From: Saprospiraceae bacterium
Lineage (GTDB): Bacteria > Bacteroidota > Bacteroidia > Chitinophagales > Saprospiraceae
Assembly (NCBI GenBank): GCA_025455635.1
Contig: JALOMF010000084.1
Location: forward strand, 1-11,178
Direction: 5' to 3'
DNA: 11,178 bases
Below the pieces are notes generated by a model. The model saw nothing but the letters and a program-made list of their open reading frames with translations. It searched no databases and was not told the DNA's origin. Numbering within the stretch: the first letter of the stretch is position 1; each line of letters begins with the position of its first letter. This document shows positions 1-6,589 of the stretch, piece by piece. Both the position numbers and the translations under genes were made by a program.

Positions 1-866
1 ATATGCGCTCCCAGCGACCAGATTTGGCGGTTGGTTTCCTCGAAACTGAGCAGGCCTTCGCCTACGAGCTTGTTGCCTTTTTTGCGAAGGAAAAGCTCCT
101 TGACCTCGGCCAGTCCCATGCCATCAGGGCGTATGATGCCGCCGTCCCGGTCAATGATGCCGATGATTTTCACGCCCTCCACCGCTAGGTAGCAGGCGGC
201 CGCAGAAGCCACGTTGCCCCAGCCTTGGATGATGGCCGTCTTGCCCTTCAGGTCGGTACCCTTGAACAGGTCGTAGAAATGCCGCACCGACTCGGCCACG
301 CCGTAGCCCGTTATCATGTCGGCTACCGCAAATCTTTCGGGCGCATCGGGCACGTAGCGGCTGTCTTCCACGATTTTGGAGCAGCCGTGACGGAGCTGGC
401 CGAGAATCTTGATTTTCTGGCCGTTGGTCGTGCCACTGAAATGGCCGTTGACGATGCCCTCCTGCGGGTGCCACAGGCCGAGCGCCTCGGTGATGGGGAT
501 GACGTCCTTGAGTTCGTCCACGTTGAGGTCGCCGCCCGTACCGTAGTAGTTTTTGAGCAGGGGGAAAGCGGCTTGGTACCAGCGGCGCAGCACTTCGTTG
601 CGGCGGGGGTCGTTGGGGTCGAAGTCAATGCCGGACTTGGCGCCGCCGATATCGGGGCCGGCCACCGAGAACTTGATTTCCATGGTCTTGGCGAGGGAGA
701 CGACCTCTTCCTTGGTCAAGCCCTTGCGCATGCGGGTGCCACCGCCAGCTGCCCCATTGCGGAGCGAATTGATGACGACCCAGCCCCGAGCAGTGGTCTC
801 TGAGTCGTTCCATTCAAACACGATTTCGGGGGCTTTGTCTTTGTACTGTTGCAGGAGTTCTAGCAT
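1..866 (-). CDS. Glu/Leu/Phe/Val dehydrogenase, C-terminus cut by window edge
   Basis: Amino acid dehydrogenase that would oxidatively deaminate an amino acid (or run in reverse) with NAD(P) in the cytoplasm. 288 residues are visible; the frame runs open through base 1, and families of this type are about 350-430 residues long, so roughly the last quarter is missing. Visible features: a glycine-rich GGGTRM segment at 41-46, substrate-side Lys65, the family motif GGAKSGI at 74-80 with the expected catalytic Lys77, GGDLNVDE at 111-118 in the place of the catalytic Asp loop, and a Rossmann GWGNVAS at 215-221 followed by IIDRDG at 237-242, where Asp239 closes the second strand. An acidic residue there usually favours NAD, but this is inference. 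The start is the ATG at 864-866, 35 bases downstream of a perfect -7 box. The GGGTRM segment resembles leucine dehydrogenases, but the substrate cannot be settled from sequence. Confidence 0.9.
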   Translation of the reverse strand, partial: MLELLQQYKDKAPEIVFEWNDSETTARGWVVINSLRNGAAGGGTRMRKGLTKEEVVSLAKTMEIKFSVAGPDIGGAKSGIDFDPNDPRRNEVLRRWYQAAFPLLKNYYGTGGDLNVDELKDVIPITEALGLWHPQEGIVNGHFSGTTNGQKIKILGQLRHGCSKIVEDSRYVPDAPERFAVADMITGYGVAESVRHFYDLFKGTDLKGKTAIIQGWGNVASAAACYLAVEGVKIIGIIDRDGGIIRPDGMGLAEVKELFLRKKGNKLVGEGLLSFEETNRQIWSLGAH

Positions 867-1157
867 TCTTATTTCGATTTGGTTAGGAAAAAAATCGGGC
901 GCAAAACTACACAGCCAAGGTCAAACGGGCATGACGAAAATCAGCGGACCTGGCGCCCGTCACTGGGCACTTGTTTGGGTGATTTCCTTGGGCTTTCAAT
1001 TTTTTTACTGGCGTTGCGATACTTTGCCCAACTTTGCGGCCTAATTTTAACCACAAAGTATTGGGTTCAAACTAAAAACAGGTCACAAAGCAGAAGGCCC
1101 GCCATGCAGCGGCACCCCGATTTTTACTTTGTTCTTTTTACTTTTTTCCTTTTAACA
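867..1157. other. Intergenic region between divergent dehydrogenase and lipoprotein genes
   Basis: Between the two divergent starts I see only the dehydrogenase -7 box and AT-rich sequence just before the lipoprotein. The long plus frame covering this stretch is an upstream extension of the lipoprotein frame without a recognisable domain. A one-mismatch -7 box (TTACTTTG, 1124-1131) lies 26 bases before the lipoprotein ATG but has no -33 partner. Confidence 0.5.
902..909 (-). promoter_or_regulatory. Bacteroidota -7 box upstream of the amino acid dehydrogenase
   Basis: Read on the minus strand this is TAGTTTTG followed by C, a perfect match to the Bacteroidota consensus TAnnTTTG(C). It lies 35 bases before the dehydrogenase ATG. 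No TTG (-33) occurs at the usual 17-23 base spacing; the nearest TTTG is only 12 bases away, so the support is the -7 box and its position. Confidence 0.55.
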
Positions 1158-1589
1158 ATGAAAAATTCAATCAAACTCTTCGTAGCGGTGGCCGTACTGG
1201 CTGCGAGCTGTGCCCCCAAAAAAGACAAGTACGAAGCCTTTGCCGACGACCTCTGTGTGTGCATGAAACCAATGGCTGATTTCCAAAAACAGATAACAGC
1301 CATGTTTGAGACTGGACAACAGGACTCGGTCATGGCGATGATGGCGCAAGGCCAAAAAATTGACAAAGATGGCCAAGCATGCATTGCTGCCCTGGAGAAG
1401 AAGCATGGAGTCATCGAAGGTGAAGAAGCCGAGAACAAAGCAATGGATGCGCTCCGCAAAGTCTGCCCTGACATCGTGGCCATGATGGAGGAAGCCAGCG
1501 CCGCACCCAGCATGGCCCCTGAAGGCATGATGGAGGAAGGCGAGATGGTGTTGCCGGAGGAAGGGCCTGCGGGTGAAGCGGAGAAGTAG
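1158..1589 (+). CDS. Small lipoprotein with four conserved-looking cysteines
   Basis: A 143-residue predicted lipoprotein of unknown function. The N-terminus has Lys residues followed by a hydrophobic stretch (7-16) ending in LAASC, a plausible lipobox with the lipidated Cys at 18; this decides the start at 1158, since the frame stays open upstream to 879 but would bury the signal peptide. The mature part is mostly helical-looking and contains Cys33 and Cys35 (LCVCM), Cys75 and Cys103, which could form two disulfides or bind a cofactor. The tail from about residue 107 is rich in Met, Glu, Pro and Ala and is probably disordered. It stands alone between a divergent and a convergent gene. I recognise the general style of small Bacteroidota lipoproteins but no named family. 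A T-rich run follows the stop, then the hairpin shared with ftsK. Confidence 0.8.
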   Translation: MKNSIKLFVAVAVLAASCAPKKDKYEAFADDLCVCMKPMADFQKQITAMFETGQQDSVMAMMAQGQKIDKDGQACIAALEKKHGVIEGEEAENKAMDALRKVCPDIVAMMEEASAAPSMAPEGMMEEGEMVLPEEGPAGEAEK

Positions 1590-1627
1590 TAGTTTTTTTA
1601 TATTTTTTTAAAAAACATTCAACAAAA

Positions 1628-1657
1628 AAGCCCGGTGAACTTTCGCTCACCGGGCTT
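1628..1657 (-). terminator. Intrinsic terminator of ftsK, possibly bidirectional
   Basis: A perfect 11-bp stem (1628-1638 with 1647-1657, arm AAGCCCGGTGA) has an 8-base loop. On the minus strand it is followed by TTTTGTT, continuing the two T residues that end the stem, and it lies 45 bases past the ftsK stop. The plus-strand lipoprotein ends 38 bases before it, so the hairpin may serve both convergent genes, although the plus-strand tail (AATAATTT) is weaker. Confidence 0.85.
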
Positions 1658-1702
1658 AATAATTTCCTTGACGAATCTTACACCGTTCAAGGATTTTGCC
1701 TC

Positions 1703-4201
1703 CTATTTCCTATGCTTCCACTTTTCCAAATATCGTTCCAATTCCGTCTCATCATATAATAAAACTTCTCTAGGCTTCGATCCTTCTGCAGGCCCTACCA
1801 CGCCTATCGCTTCTAATTGATCCATAATACGTCCTGCACGGTTGTAGCCCAGTTTCAAACGGCGCTGGATCATGCTCGTAGAACCGTGTTGGCTCTGCAT
1901 CACAAGGCGGGCCGCTTCCATCAACATATCGTCCATGTCGTTGGGGTCGAAGCTGCCCATTTCGCCCATTTCTTCGTCGTCGCCGTGGTATTCTGGCAGG
2001 TAGAATGGCTCTGGGTAGCCCCGCTGGTCGGAGATGAATTTGATGACCTGGTCCACCTCTGGCGTGTCCACAAAAGCGCACTGGAGGCGTACCATGTCGC
2101 CGCCGACCGAGAAGAGCATGTCGCCCCGGCCCACGAGCTGCTCGGCGCCGCTGGCGTCGAGGATGGTGCGGGAGTCCACCTTGGCCGACACCTTGTAGGC
2201 GATACGGGCCGGGAAGTTGGCCTTGATAACGCCCGTGATGATGTTCACCGAAGGTCGCTGCGTGGCGATAATCAAGTGGATGCCCACCGCCCGTGCGAGC
2301 TGCGCCAAACGCCCAATCGGCAGCTCTATTTCCTTGCCCGCCGTCATGATAAGGTCGGCGAACTCGTCAATTACGAGCACGATGAACGGCATGAAATTGT
2401 GCCCCGACTGGGGGTTGAGCTTGCGGGCGACAAACTTCTCGTTGTACTCCGTAATGTTGCGCACATGTGCCTTCTTCATCAGGTCGTAGCGGGTGTCCAT
2501 CTCGATGACGAGGGAGTTCAGCGTGTTCACCACCCGCTTGGTATCGGTGGTAATAGGCTCCTCTTGGCCGGGCAAGAAGGCAAGGAAGTGGTTGAGCAGG
2601 CGAGCGTAAGGGAAAAGCTCGACCTTTTTTGGGTCAACCAGCACCAGTTTGACCTGCGAAGGGTGCTTTTTGTACAAAATGGACAAAAGCACGGCGTTGA
2701 TACCCACCGATTTGCCCTGGCCAGTGGCACCTGCGATGAGCAAGTGGGGCATCTTGGCCAAGTCCACCACGAAGACCTCGTTGCTGATGCTTTTGCCGAG
2801 GGCAATGGGCAGGTCCATTTTCGAGCGCTTGAACTTGTCGGACATGAGCAACTCCTTCAGCGCTACAATCTGCTTGTTCTTGTTCGGCACCTCGATACCG
2901 ATGGTGCCCCTGCCGGGAATCGGGGCGATGATGCGGATGCCCAAAGCCGAAAGGCTCAGGGCGATGTCGTCCTCCAGGTTTTTTATCCTCGAAATGCGGA
3001 CGCCGGGTGCCGGCACGATTTCGTAAAGCGTGACCGTGGGGCCGATGGTGGCCCTGATTTTGACGATTTCGATTTTGTAGTTGAGCAGTGTCTCTACGAT
3101 TTGGTCTTTGTTGGCTTCCAATTCGCCACGGTCAATCTCCACTTTCTGGTCGGCGTAGTCGTAGAGCAGCGACATGACGGGGTGCTCGTAGCTGGAGAGT
3201 TCGAGCGTGGGGTCGTAAGGTTCACTGAAGTTTTGCGAGTCTTGCGTAGCCGCAATTTCGGGGAACAAGGAGGGCTGCACGGGCGGAAGCTTGGAAGCGG
3301 GGGCGGTGGAAATTTGCGAAAGCAGCTCGGCCTCTGGCTCAATGGCCTCCGGTTCTGGCGACGTGGTTATTTCAAAATCAGAATCGCCCGGCTTGAGTGA
3401 GGGCAGTTTGTCGTTGGGCGTTTTTTCAACCATGCTAAAATCCATGTCGTCGCCTTCGAGCGCAGGAGCTTTGGGTGACAGGGTCGGGCGCACGGACGGT
3501 GTCTTTTTTTCAGGAATGGTAAAGTCGTCGGAAGCCGCTGCGGGTGCTGCCCCAGGCTGTGGCTTGCGGCCTGTATAACGGCGGTTGAAGATGTCACGAA
3601 ACCAAAGCTTGGTCTCGTGCAAAGCTTTTTGAGGGGTGAGTTCGTTGAAATTGGGGTTGACAAACCAGACGATGATGCCCACGAAAATGGCCAAAAACAG
3701 TACTGCCGTGCCCAAAACCCCCACAAAACCCGTCAGCATCTGGCTCGCAGCCTCGCCGAAGGCACCGCCCCAAGGGAAGGTCGCATCCCCGAAGATGAAC
3801 TCTAAAAACACCGCTGCAAGCAGCATGATGACCAGCCACTGACGCAACAACAGGCGGTGTGCCCGCAAGGGTATGCGCTTGACGGCGGACCAGCCCAGCA
3901 CAGCCACTAAGTAAACGAGGATGAAGGAGGGCAGGCCAAACCCCCACCAGAAGAACGTGTTGGAGACGATGGCTCCCAACTTGCCCAGCAGGTTGGATGC
4001 CTGAAAGCCGTCACTGAACAGGTCGCCCCACGACTTGTTGTTTACCTCGGCATAGTCGTCCGTCCAAGTGAACAGGTAGGAGAAAAATGCAATGAATAGG
4101 TAGGCTGCTGCCAATAGCAGCACGACGCCCATGAGCTTGGGGATACGGTCGTCGTTGCCCAATTTGAAGGAAAGCTGGTTTGGATTCTTTTTTGTCGCCA
4201 C
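1703..4201 (-). CDS. ftsK: DNA translocase FtsK
   Basis: Septum-anchored, ATP-driven double-stranded DNA pump that clears and aligns chromosome termini at division. The 832 residues show the full domain order. Four membrane segments lie at about 23-46, 76-105, 117-138 and 155-182. A Pro/Ser/acidic linker follows (about 210-335), short compared with enterobacterial FtsK. The alpha domain occupies about 340-470, and the RecA-like motor has Walker A GATGQGKS at 491-498 and Walker B IVLVIDEF at 607-614, followed by the IIATQRP segment at 644-650. An acidic Met-rich stretch (741-762) leads into the C-terminal winged-helix gamma domain (about 763-815), with LGYNRAGRIMD typical of DNA-orienting gamma domains, and a charged 17-residue tail. 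The start is GTG at 4199-4201: the frame has an in-frame stop shortly upstream and no ATG between. A perfect -7 box lies 43 bases upstream, suggesting its own promoter downstream of radC. Confidence 0.97.
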   Translation of the reverse strand: MATKKNPNQLSFKLGNDDRIPKLMGVVLLLAAAYLFIAFFSYLFTWTDDYAEVNNKSWGDLFSDGFQASNLLGKLGAIVSNTFFWWGFGLPSFILVYLVAVLGWSAVKRIPLRAHRLLLRQWLVIMLLAAVFLEFIFGDATFPWGGAFGEAASQMLTGFVGVLGTAVLFLAIFVGIIVWFVNPNFNELTPQKALHETKLWFRDIFNRRYTGRKPQPGAAPAAASDDFTIPEKKTPSVRPTLSPKAPALEGDDMDFSMVEKTPNDKLPSLKPGDSDFEITTSPEPEAIEPEAELLSQISTAPASKLPPVQPSLFPEIAATQDSQNFSEPYDPTLELSSYEHPVMSLLYDYADQKVEIDRGELEANKDQIVETLLNYKIEIVKIRATIGPTVTLYEIVPAPGVRISRIKNLEDDIALSLSALGIRIIAPIPGRGTIGIEVPNKNKQIVALKELLMSDKFKRSKMDLPIALGKSISNEVFVVDLAKMPHLLIAGATGQGKSVGINAVLLSILYKKHPSQVKLVLVDPKKVELFPYARLLNHFLAFLPGQEEPITTDTKRVVNTLNSLVIEMDTRYDLMKKAHVRNITEYNEKFVARKLNPQSGHNFMPFIVLVIDEFADLIMTAGKEIELPIGRLAQLARAVGIHLIIATQRPSVNIITGVIKANFPARIAYKVSAKVDSRTILDASGAEQLVGRGDMLFSVGGDMVRLQCAFVDTPEVDQVIKFISDQRGYPEPFYLPEYHGDDEEMGEMGSFDPNDMDDMLMEAARLVMQSQHGSTSMIQRRLKLGYNRAGRIMDQLEAIGVVGPAEGSKPREVLLYDETELERYLEKWKHRK

Positions 4202-4244
4202 TGCTTTTGGTGGTTGCTGAAGGTATGTTTGTCAAGTTCAGTGG

Positions 4245-4252
4245 CAAAAGTA
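4245..4252 (-). promoter_or_regulatory. Bacteroidota -7 box upstream of ftsK
   Basis: Read on the minus strand this is TACTTTTG followed by C, a perfect TAnnTTTGC match. It lies between repeat cassette A and the ftsK GTG start. No clear TTG appears at -33 spacing. It suggests that ftsK has its own promoter rather than depending on read-through from radC across the hairpin. Confidence 0.55.
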
Positions 4253-4298
4253 GTCATTCCGTTTGGTATGGTGAAAAATGTAAATGATGGTTTGGTGG

Positions 4299-4406
4299 TT
4301 TGATTGCTGGATTGTTGGGATTGTTTGATTGCTGGTAAGGCTCGCATGACAATATAGCAACTACAACAATTAAACAATCCAGCAATCCAGCAATCCAGCA
4401 ATCAAA
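4299..4406. repeat. Hairpin cassette A of octamer repeats (CAATC/GATTG core)
   Basis: The right arm holds five cores, CAATT at 4367 and CAATC at 4375, 4383, 4391 and 4399, at exactly 8-base period with linkers AAA, CAG, CAG, CAG. The left arm holds the reverse-complement core GATTG at 4302, 4310, 4319 and 4327. Positions 4299-4314 pair perfectly with 4391-4406 (16 bp), and 4318-4331 pair with 4367-4380 (14 bp including one G-T). The apical loop is about 35 bases, and an asymmetric internal loop is caused by one extra unit on the right. The radC stop codon (4402-4404) lies inside the last unit. The cassette separates radC from the ftsK promoter. Confidence 0.85.
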
Positions 4407-5106
4407 TCAACCCCTCGTCCAAAAAGCTGTAGTACCCGCCATCGGCGATGATAATATGGTCCACCAGCGGCAGGCCAATGGCCTCGCCCACGTTCTTCAT
4501 TTTTCTGGTGAGGTCAATATCCGCTTGGCTGGGCCGCAGGGTGCCAGATGGGTGGTTGTGCGCTACGATGATGGCGGCGGCCATGCCTTCCAGCGCCTTG
4601 CGGAACACGATTTTGGCGTCCATGACAGTGGCATCCGTGCCACCAACGCTGAGTTTGGTCTTGCCGATGACCTTGTTCTTTTTGGATAAAAAAAGCACCC
4701 AACTTTCCTCGTGCGGCAGGTCGAGCAGCAGCGGGGCGAGTATCTGGTAGGCATCCCGGCTACCCCTGATTTCGGGGCGCTCGGGCAGGTCGGCGGCGGT
4801 ACGGCGTCGGCCAAGCTCCAGTGCGGCAGCGATGGTAATGGCCTTTGCCTCGCCGATGCCCTTGAACTTCATCAGCTCTGCGACGGGGCGCTTGCCGAGT
4901 TCGTTGAGGTTTTTGCCCACAGAGTCGAGGATGCGCTGCGAGAGCGATACTGCCGATTCGTCACGGCTGCCGGAGCCGATGAGGATGGCTATCAGTTCGG
5001 CATCGGAAAGGACTTGCCGGCCTTGTGCAAGAAGCTTTTCACGGGGGCGGTCGTCTTCGGCCCATGCGGTGATGGGCAGGTTGGGAAGGGGAGGGTAGTT
5101 TGCCAT
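4402..5106 (-). CDS. radC: RadC family JAB/MPN-domain protein
   Basis: A 234-residue RadC protein of normal full length. The N-terminal part carries a helix-hairpin-helix-like segment at about 78-100 (KFKGIGEAKAITIAAALELG). The C-terminal JAB1/MPN metalloprotease-like domain covers about 112-234, with the signature HNHPSG at 183-188 (His183, His185), Ser193 and Asp196 completing the expected zinc site, and a standard DEGLI end. The historical DNA-repair role of RadC is disputed and its biochemical activity is not established, so I name the family only. The start is the ATG at 5104-5106, 60 bases past the Uma2 stop. A weak promoter candidate lies before it: TTG at 5178-5180, a 22-base spacer, and a one-mismatch -7 box at 5148-5155. 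The stop codon is part of repeat cassette A. Confidence 0.95.
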   Translation of the reverse strand: MANYPPLPNLPITAWAEDDRPREKLLAQGRQVLSDAELIAILIGSGSRDESAVSLSQRILDSVGKNLNELGKRPVAELMKFKGIGEAKAITIAAALELGRRRTAADLPERPEIRGSRDAYQILAPLLLDLPHEESWVLFLSKKNKVIGKTKLSVGGTDATVMDAKIVFRKALEGMAAAIIVAHNHPSGTLRPSQADIDLTRKMKNVGEAIGLPLVDHIIIADGGYYSFLDEGLI

Positions 5107-5166
5107 AGTATGCTGTGTTTGCTGGGTGCCAACTGGGTCGGCTTTATCAAATGAATCGTAATGATA

Positions 5167-5778
5167 TCACGAGGCAGCAATGATATTTTTCTTGAACACC
5201 TCGTCAACTTTCAGCTGAAAATCAGGGATGGCGGGCGCAGCACTGACCATATCTGCTCCCGAAAAGACTTCGCTGCGGCGGGCGGATGTATAAACCTCGA
5301 CCTCTTGCTGCACCGGAAAAACATGCCAAACGACCTTGACGCCGGCCGCAAAGTATTCCCGCAGTTTGTCCTTCACTTTTTCGATTTTATCATTTGGTGA
5401 AATGACCTCCACCACAAACTCCGACGGACTGAAATCGCCGTCCATAATCTGCTTTGCGGAGCGGTAACAGATGTCGGGTTTTCGGATTTGGTCTGGCTTG
5501 GTGAGCATTTCGATTTCCACGAAAAGATTGCCTCCGTTCTCATAGGCTTTTGTGGTCAAAAACCGTCGCATTAAATTGTTCAGGATGAATGTTTGTGCAG
5601 GAGTCATTGTGCGGGGAGTTTTTTCAACGATGCCATCCACCAGTTCATACTTGAAGCCGTCTTCGAGGTCCCTGTATTTTTTGAAATAGGTATCCAAGCT
5701 GACGGCCTTGCTGCTGGTTTTCTTCTGACTGGCCTTTGTTGCGATAGTTGGGCTAAGGATTGCTGTTGCTACTGGCAT
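5167..5778 (-). CDS. Uma2 family (DUF820) putative endonuclease
   Basis: A 203-residue protein of the Uma2/DUF820 family, which has a PD-(D/E)xK-type nuclease fold; the substrate and cellular role are unknown. Visible motifs: YELVDG with Glu45, RKPDICY with the probable metal ligand Asp102, FVVEVISP with Glu124, and Lys138 within a KLREYFAAGVKVVW block, followed by a typical C-terminal tail (IPDFQLKVDEVF). The first 30 residues are Ala/Thr/Ser/Lys-rich and probably disordered. I prefer the ATG at 5776-5778 over an in-frame TTG at 5794-5796, because the TTG is the end of a perfect -7 promoter box. Using it would add six residues (MKKNQP). It lies 60 bases upstream of radC in the same direction and could be co-transcribed with it. 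Confidence 0.88.
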   Translation of the reverse strand: MPVATAILSPTIATKASQKKTSSKAVSLDTYFKKYRDLEDGFKYELVDGIVEKTPRTMTPAQTFILNNLMRRFLTTKAYENGGNLFVEIEMLTKPDQIRKPDICYRSAKQIMDGDFSPSEFVVEVISPNDKIEKVKDKLREYFAAGVKVVWHVFPVQQEVEVYTSARRSEVFSGADMVSAAPAIPDFQLKVDEVFKKNIIAAS

Positions 5779-5793
5779 GGGCTGATTTTTTTT

Positions 5794-5801
5794 CAAAGAT
5801 A
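5794..5801 (-). promoter_or_regulatory. -7 box overlapping an alternative TTG start of the Uma2 gene
   Basis: Read on the minus strand this is TATCTTTG, a perfect TAnnTTTG. It ends 15 bases before the ATG at 5778, implying a very short leader. A -33 TTG at standard spacing is not visible. If real, translation cannot begin at the TTG inside the box. Confidence 0.4.
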
Positions 5802-5860
5802 GACAAGATTTTTTTCGAGAAAACGGGTTTTTCAGCTTTTCCTAGCGGGTTAAACAAAAA

Positions 5861-5896
5861 AATAGCGCAAGCCCAAACCAATGGACCTGCGCTATT
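5861..5896 (-). terminator. Intrinsic terminator of the TlpA-like gene
   Basis: A perfect 9-bp stem (5861-5869 with 5888-5896, arm AATAGCGCA) encloses 18 bases, within which CCA (5873-5875) can pair with TGG (5882-5884). On the minus strand it is followed by TTTTTTGTTT. It begins 19 bases past the stop of the thioredoxin-like gene and separates it from the Uma2 gene. Confidence 0.8.
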
Positions 5897-5915
5897 CTTG
5901 AAGGTACAGGGGCGC

Positions 5916-6413
5916 TTACTTGCCCGCTGCCTTGGCCACAGCTTGCTCCAGTTCCTCCTCGTCGCCGGGCACGTAGCCGTTGTGCTCGAAGGTGATGTTG
6001 CCACTTTTGTCAATGACCAAGGTCTGAGGGATGGTCTGGAAGTTGAAGGCGTTGCGCATGTCCTCCTCGTTGCCAGCGAAAATGGTGTAAGCCCAGCCCT
6101 TGGACTCAACAATGCCGGGCACTTTGGGCAGGGCACGTTGGTTGTCGATGGTGATGGCCAGTAGCTCAACGTTGTACTTTTCTTGCCATTCTTCGTAGTA
6201 CTCGGCTACGGTGTCAAGTTCTTTTTTGCAGGGCGAGCACCAAGTGGCCCAAAAGTCAATGATGAGAATCTTGTTGCTGGCCGCCGCATACTCTCTCAAG
6301 TTTATAGTCTTGCCGTCCAAGGTTTTCACGTTCACGTCTGGCACTGATTTTTGGGCGTTCGCAAACATTGCGAAGCAAAAAACCAGAAACAGGGAAATTG
6401 TCGCTTGCTTCAT
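5916..6413 (-). CDS. Exported TlpA-like thiol-disulfide oxidoreductase
   Basis: A 165-residue thioredoxin-fold protein expected in the periplasm. Residues 1-20 form a signal peptide (hydrophobic core 5-19, likely cut after ANA before Gln21). There is no lipobox cysteine at the cleavage site. The TlpA/ResA-type fold shows VPDVNVKTLDGKTINL near the start, FWATWCSPCKKE with the active-site pair Cys59 and Cys62, and TIPQT with the cis-proline Pro129. The family reduces or shuffles disulfides of exported proteins; the partner here is not known. The gene is transcribed away from the barrel and Omp28-like genes across a 176-base control region, suggesting a shared function. A perfect -7 box lies 81 bases before the ATG. 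It ends in its own terminator. It is short for a TlpA protein because it lacks extra N-terminal domains. Confidence 0.93.
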   Translation of the reverse strand: MKQATISLFLVFCFAMFANAQKSVPDVNVKTLDGKTINLREYAAASNKILIIDFWATWCSPCKKELDTVAEYYEEWQEKYNVELLAITIDNQRALPKVPGIVESKGWAYTIFAGNEEDMRNAFNFQTIPQTLVIDKSGNITFEHNGYVPGDEEELEQAVAKAAGK

Positions 6414-6493
6414 ATTTTTCGATATTTAAATGGTTAAAAATAAATTTGCGGCAACCCGTTGGCTACCTTTGATTCCCGAAAAACTTAGGAGTG

Positions 6494-6501
6494 CAAAACT
6501 A
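6494..6501 (-). promoter_or_regulatory. -7 box for the TlpA-like gene
   Basis: Read on the minus strand this is TAGTTTTG followed by C, identical in nine bases to the box before the dehydrogenase gene. It is 81 bases upstream of the TlpA-like ATG. No TTG occurs at 17-23 bases further upstream. Confidence 0.45.
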
Positions 6502-6533
6502 CCCTTAAATCCATTGAAATCCATGTAATTTAA

Positions 6534-6563
6534 TTGGCTTAACCTGCCCTTAACTTGTCTTTG
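6534..6563 (+). promoter_or_regulatory. Candidate promoter of the barrel/Omp28 transcription unit
   Basis: TTG at 6534-6536, a 19-base spacer, and TGTCTTTG at 6556-6563, a one-mismatch match to TAnnTTTG at standard Bacteroidota spacing, 26 bases before the ATG. Two perfect TAnnTTTG matches further upstream (6441-6448 and 6464-6471) lack a well-placed TTG, so the actual start site remains open. Confidence 0.4.
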
Positions 6564-6589
6564 GGCAATTTTAAACAAACCACACCAAC

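Noticed and set aside
225..803. A 192-codon plus-strand frame
   Set aside because: It is antisense to the dehydrogenase, whose motifs are intact on the minus strand.
879..1157. N-terminal extension of the lipoprotein
   Set aside because: The signal peptide and lipobox begin at the ATG at 1158; the upstream 93 codons show no domain and would bury the export signal.
1593..1615. The T-run/A-run palindrome after the lipoprotein gene as a separate terminator
   Set aside because: It is pure A/T without a GC stem; the GC-rich hairpin just downstream is the better candidate.
1817..3400. A 527-codon open frame on the plus strand
   Set aside because: It lies wholly inside ftsK on the opposite strand; the His/Val/Asp-rich translation has no recognisable domain, whereas ftsK has all its motifs.
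4364..4406. The CAATCCAG tandem as a CRISPR array
   Set aside because: Units are 8 bases without spacers of 25-45 bases, the arms are inverted to form a hairpin, and no cas gene is present.
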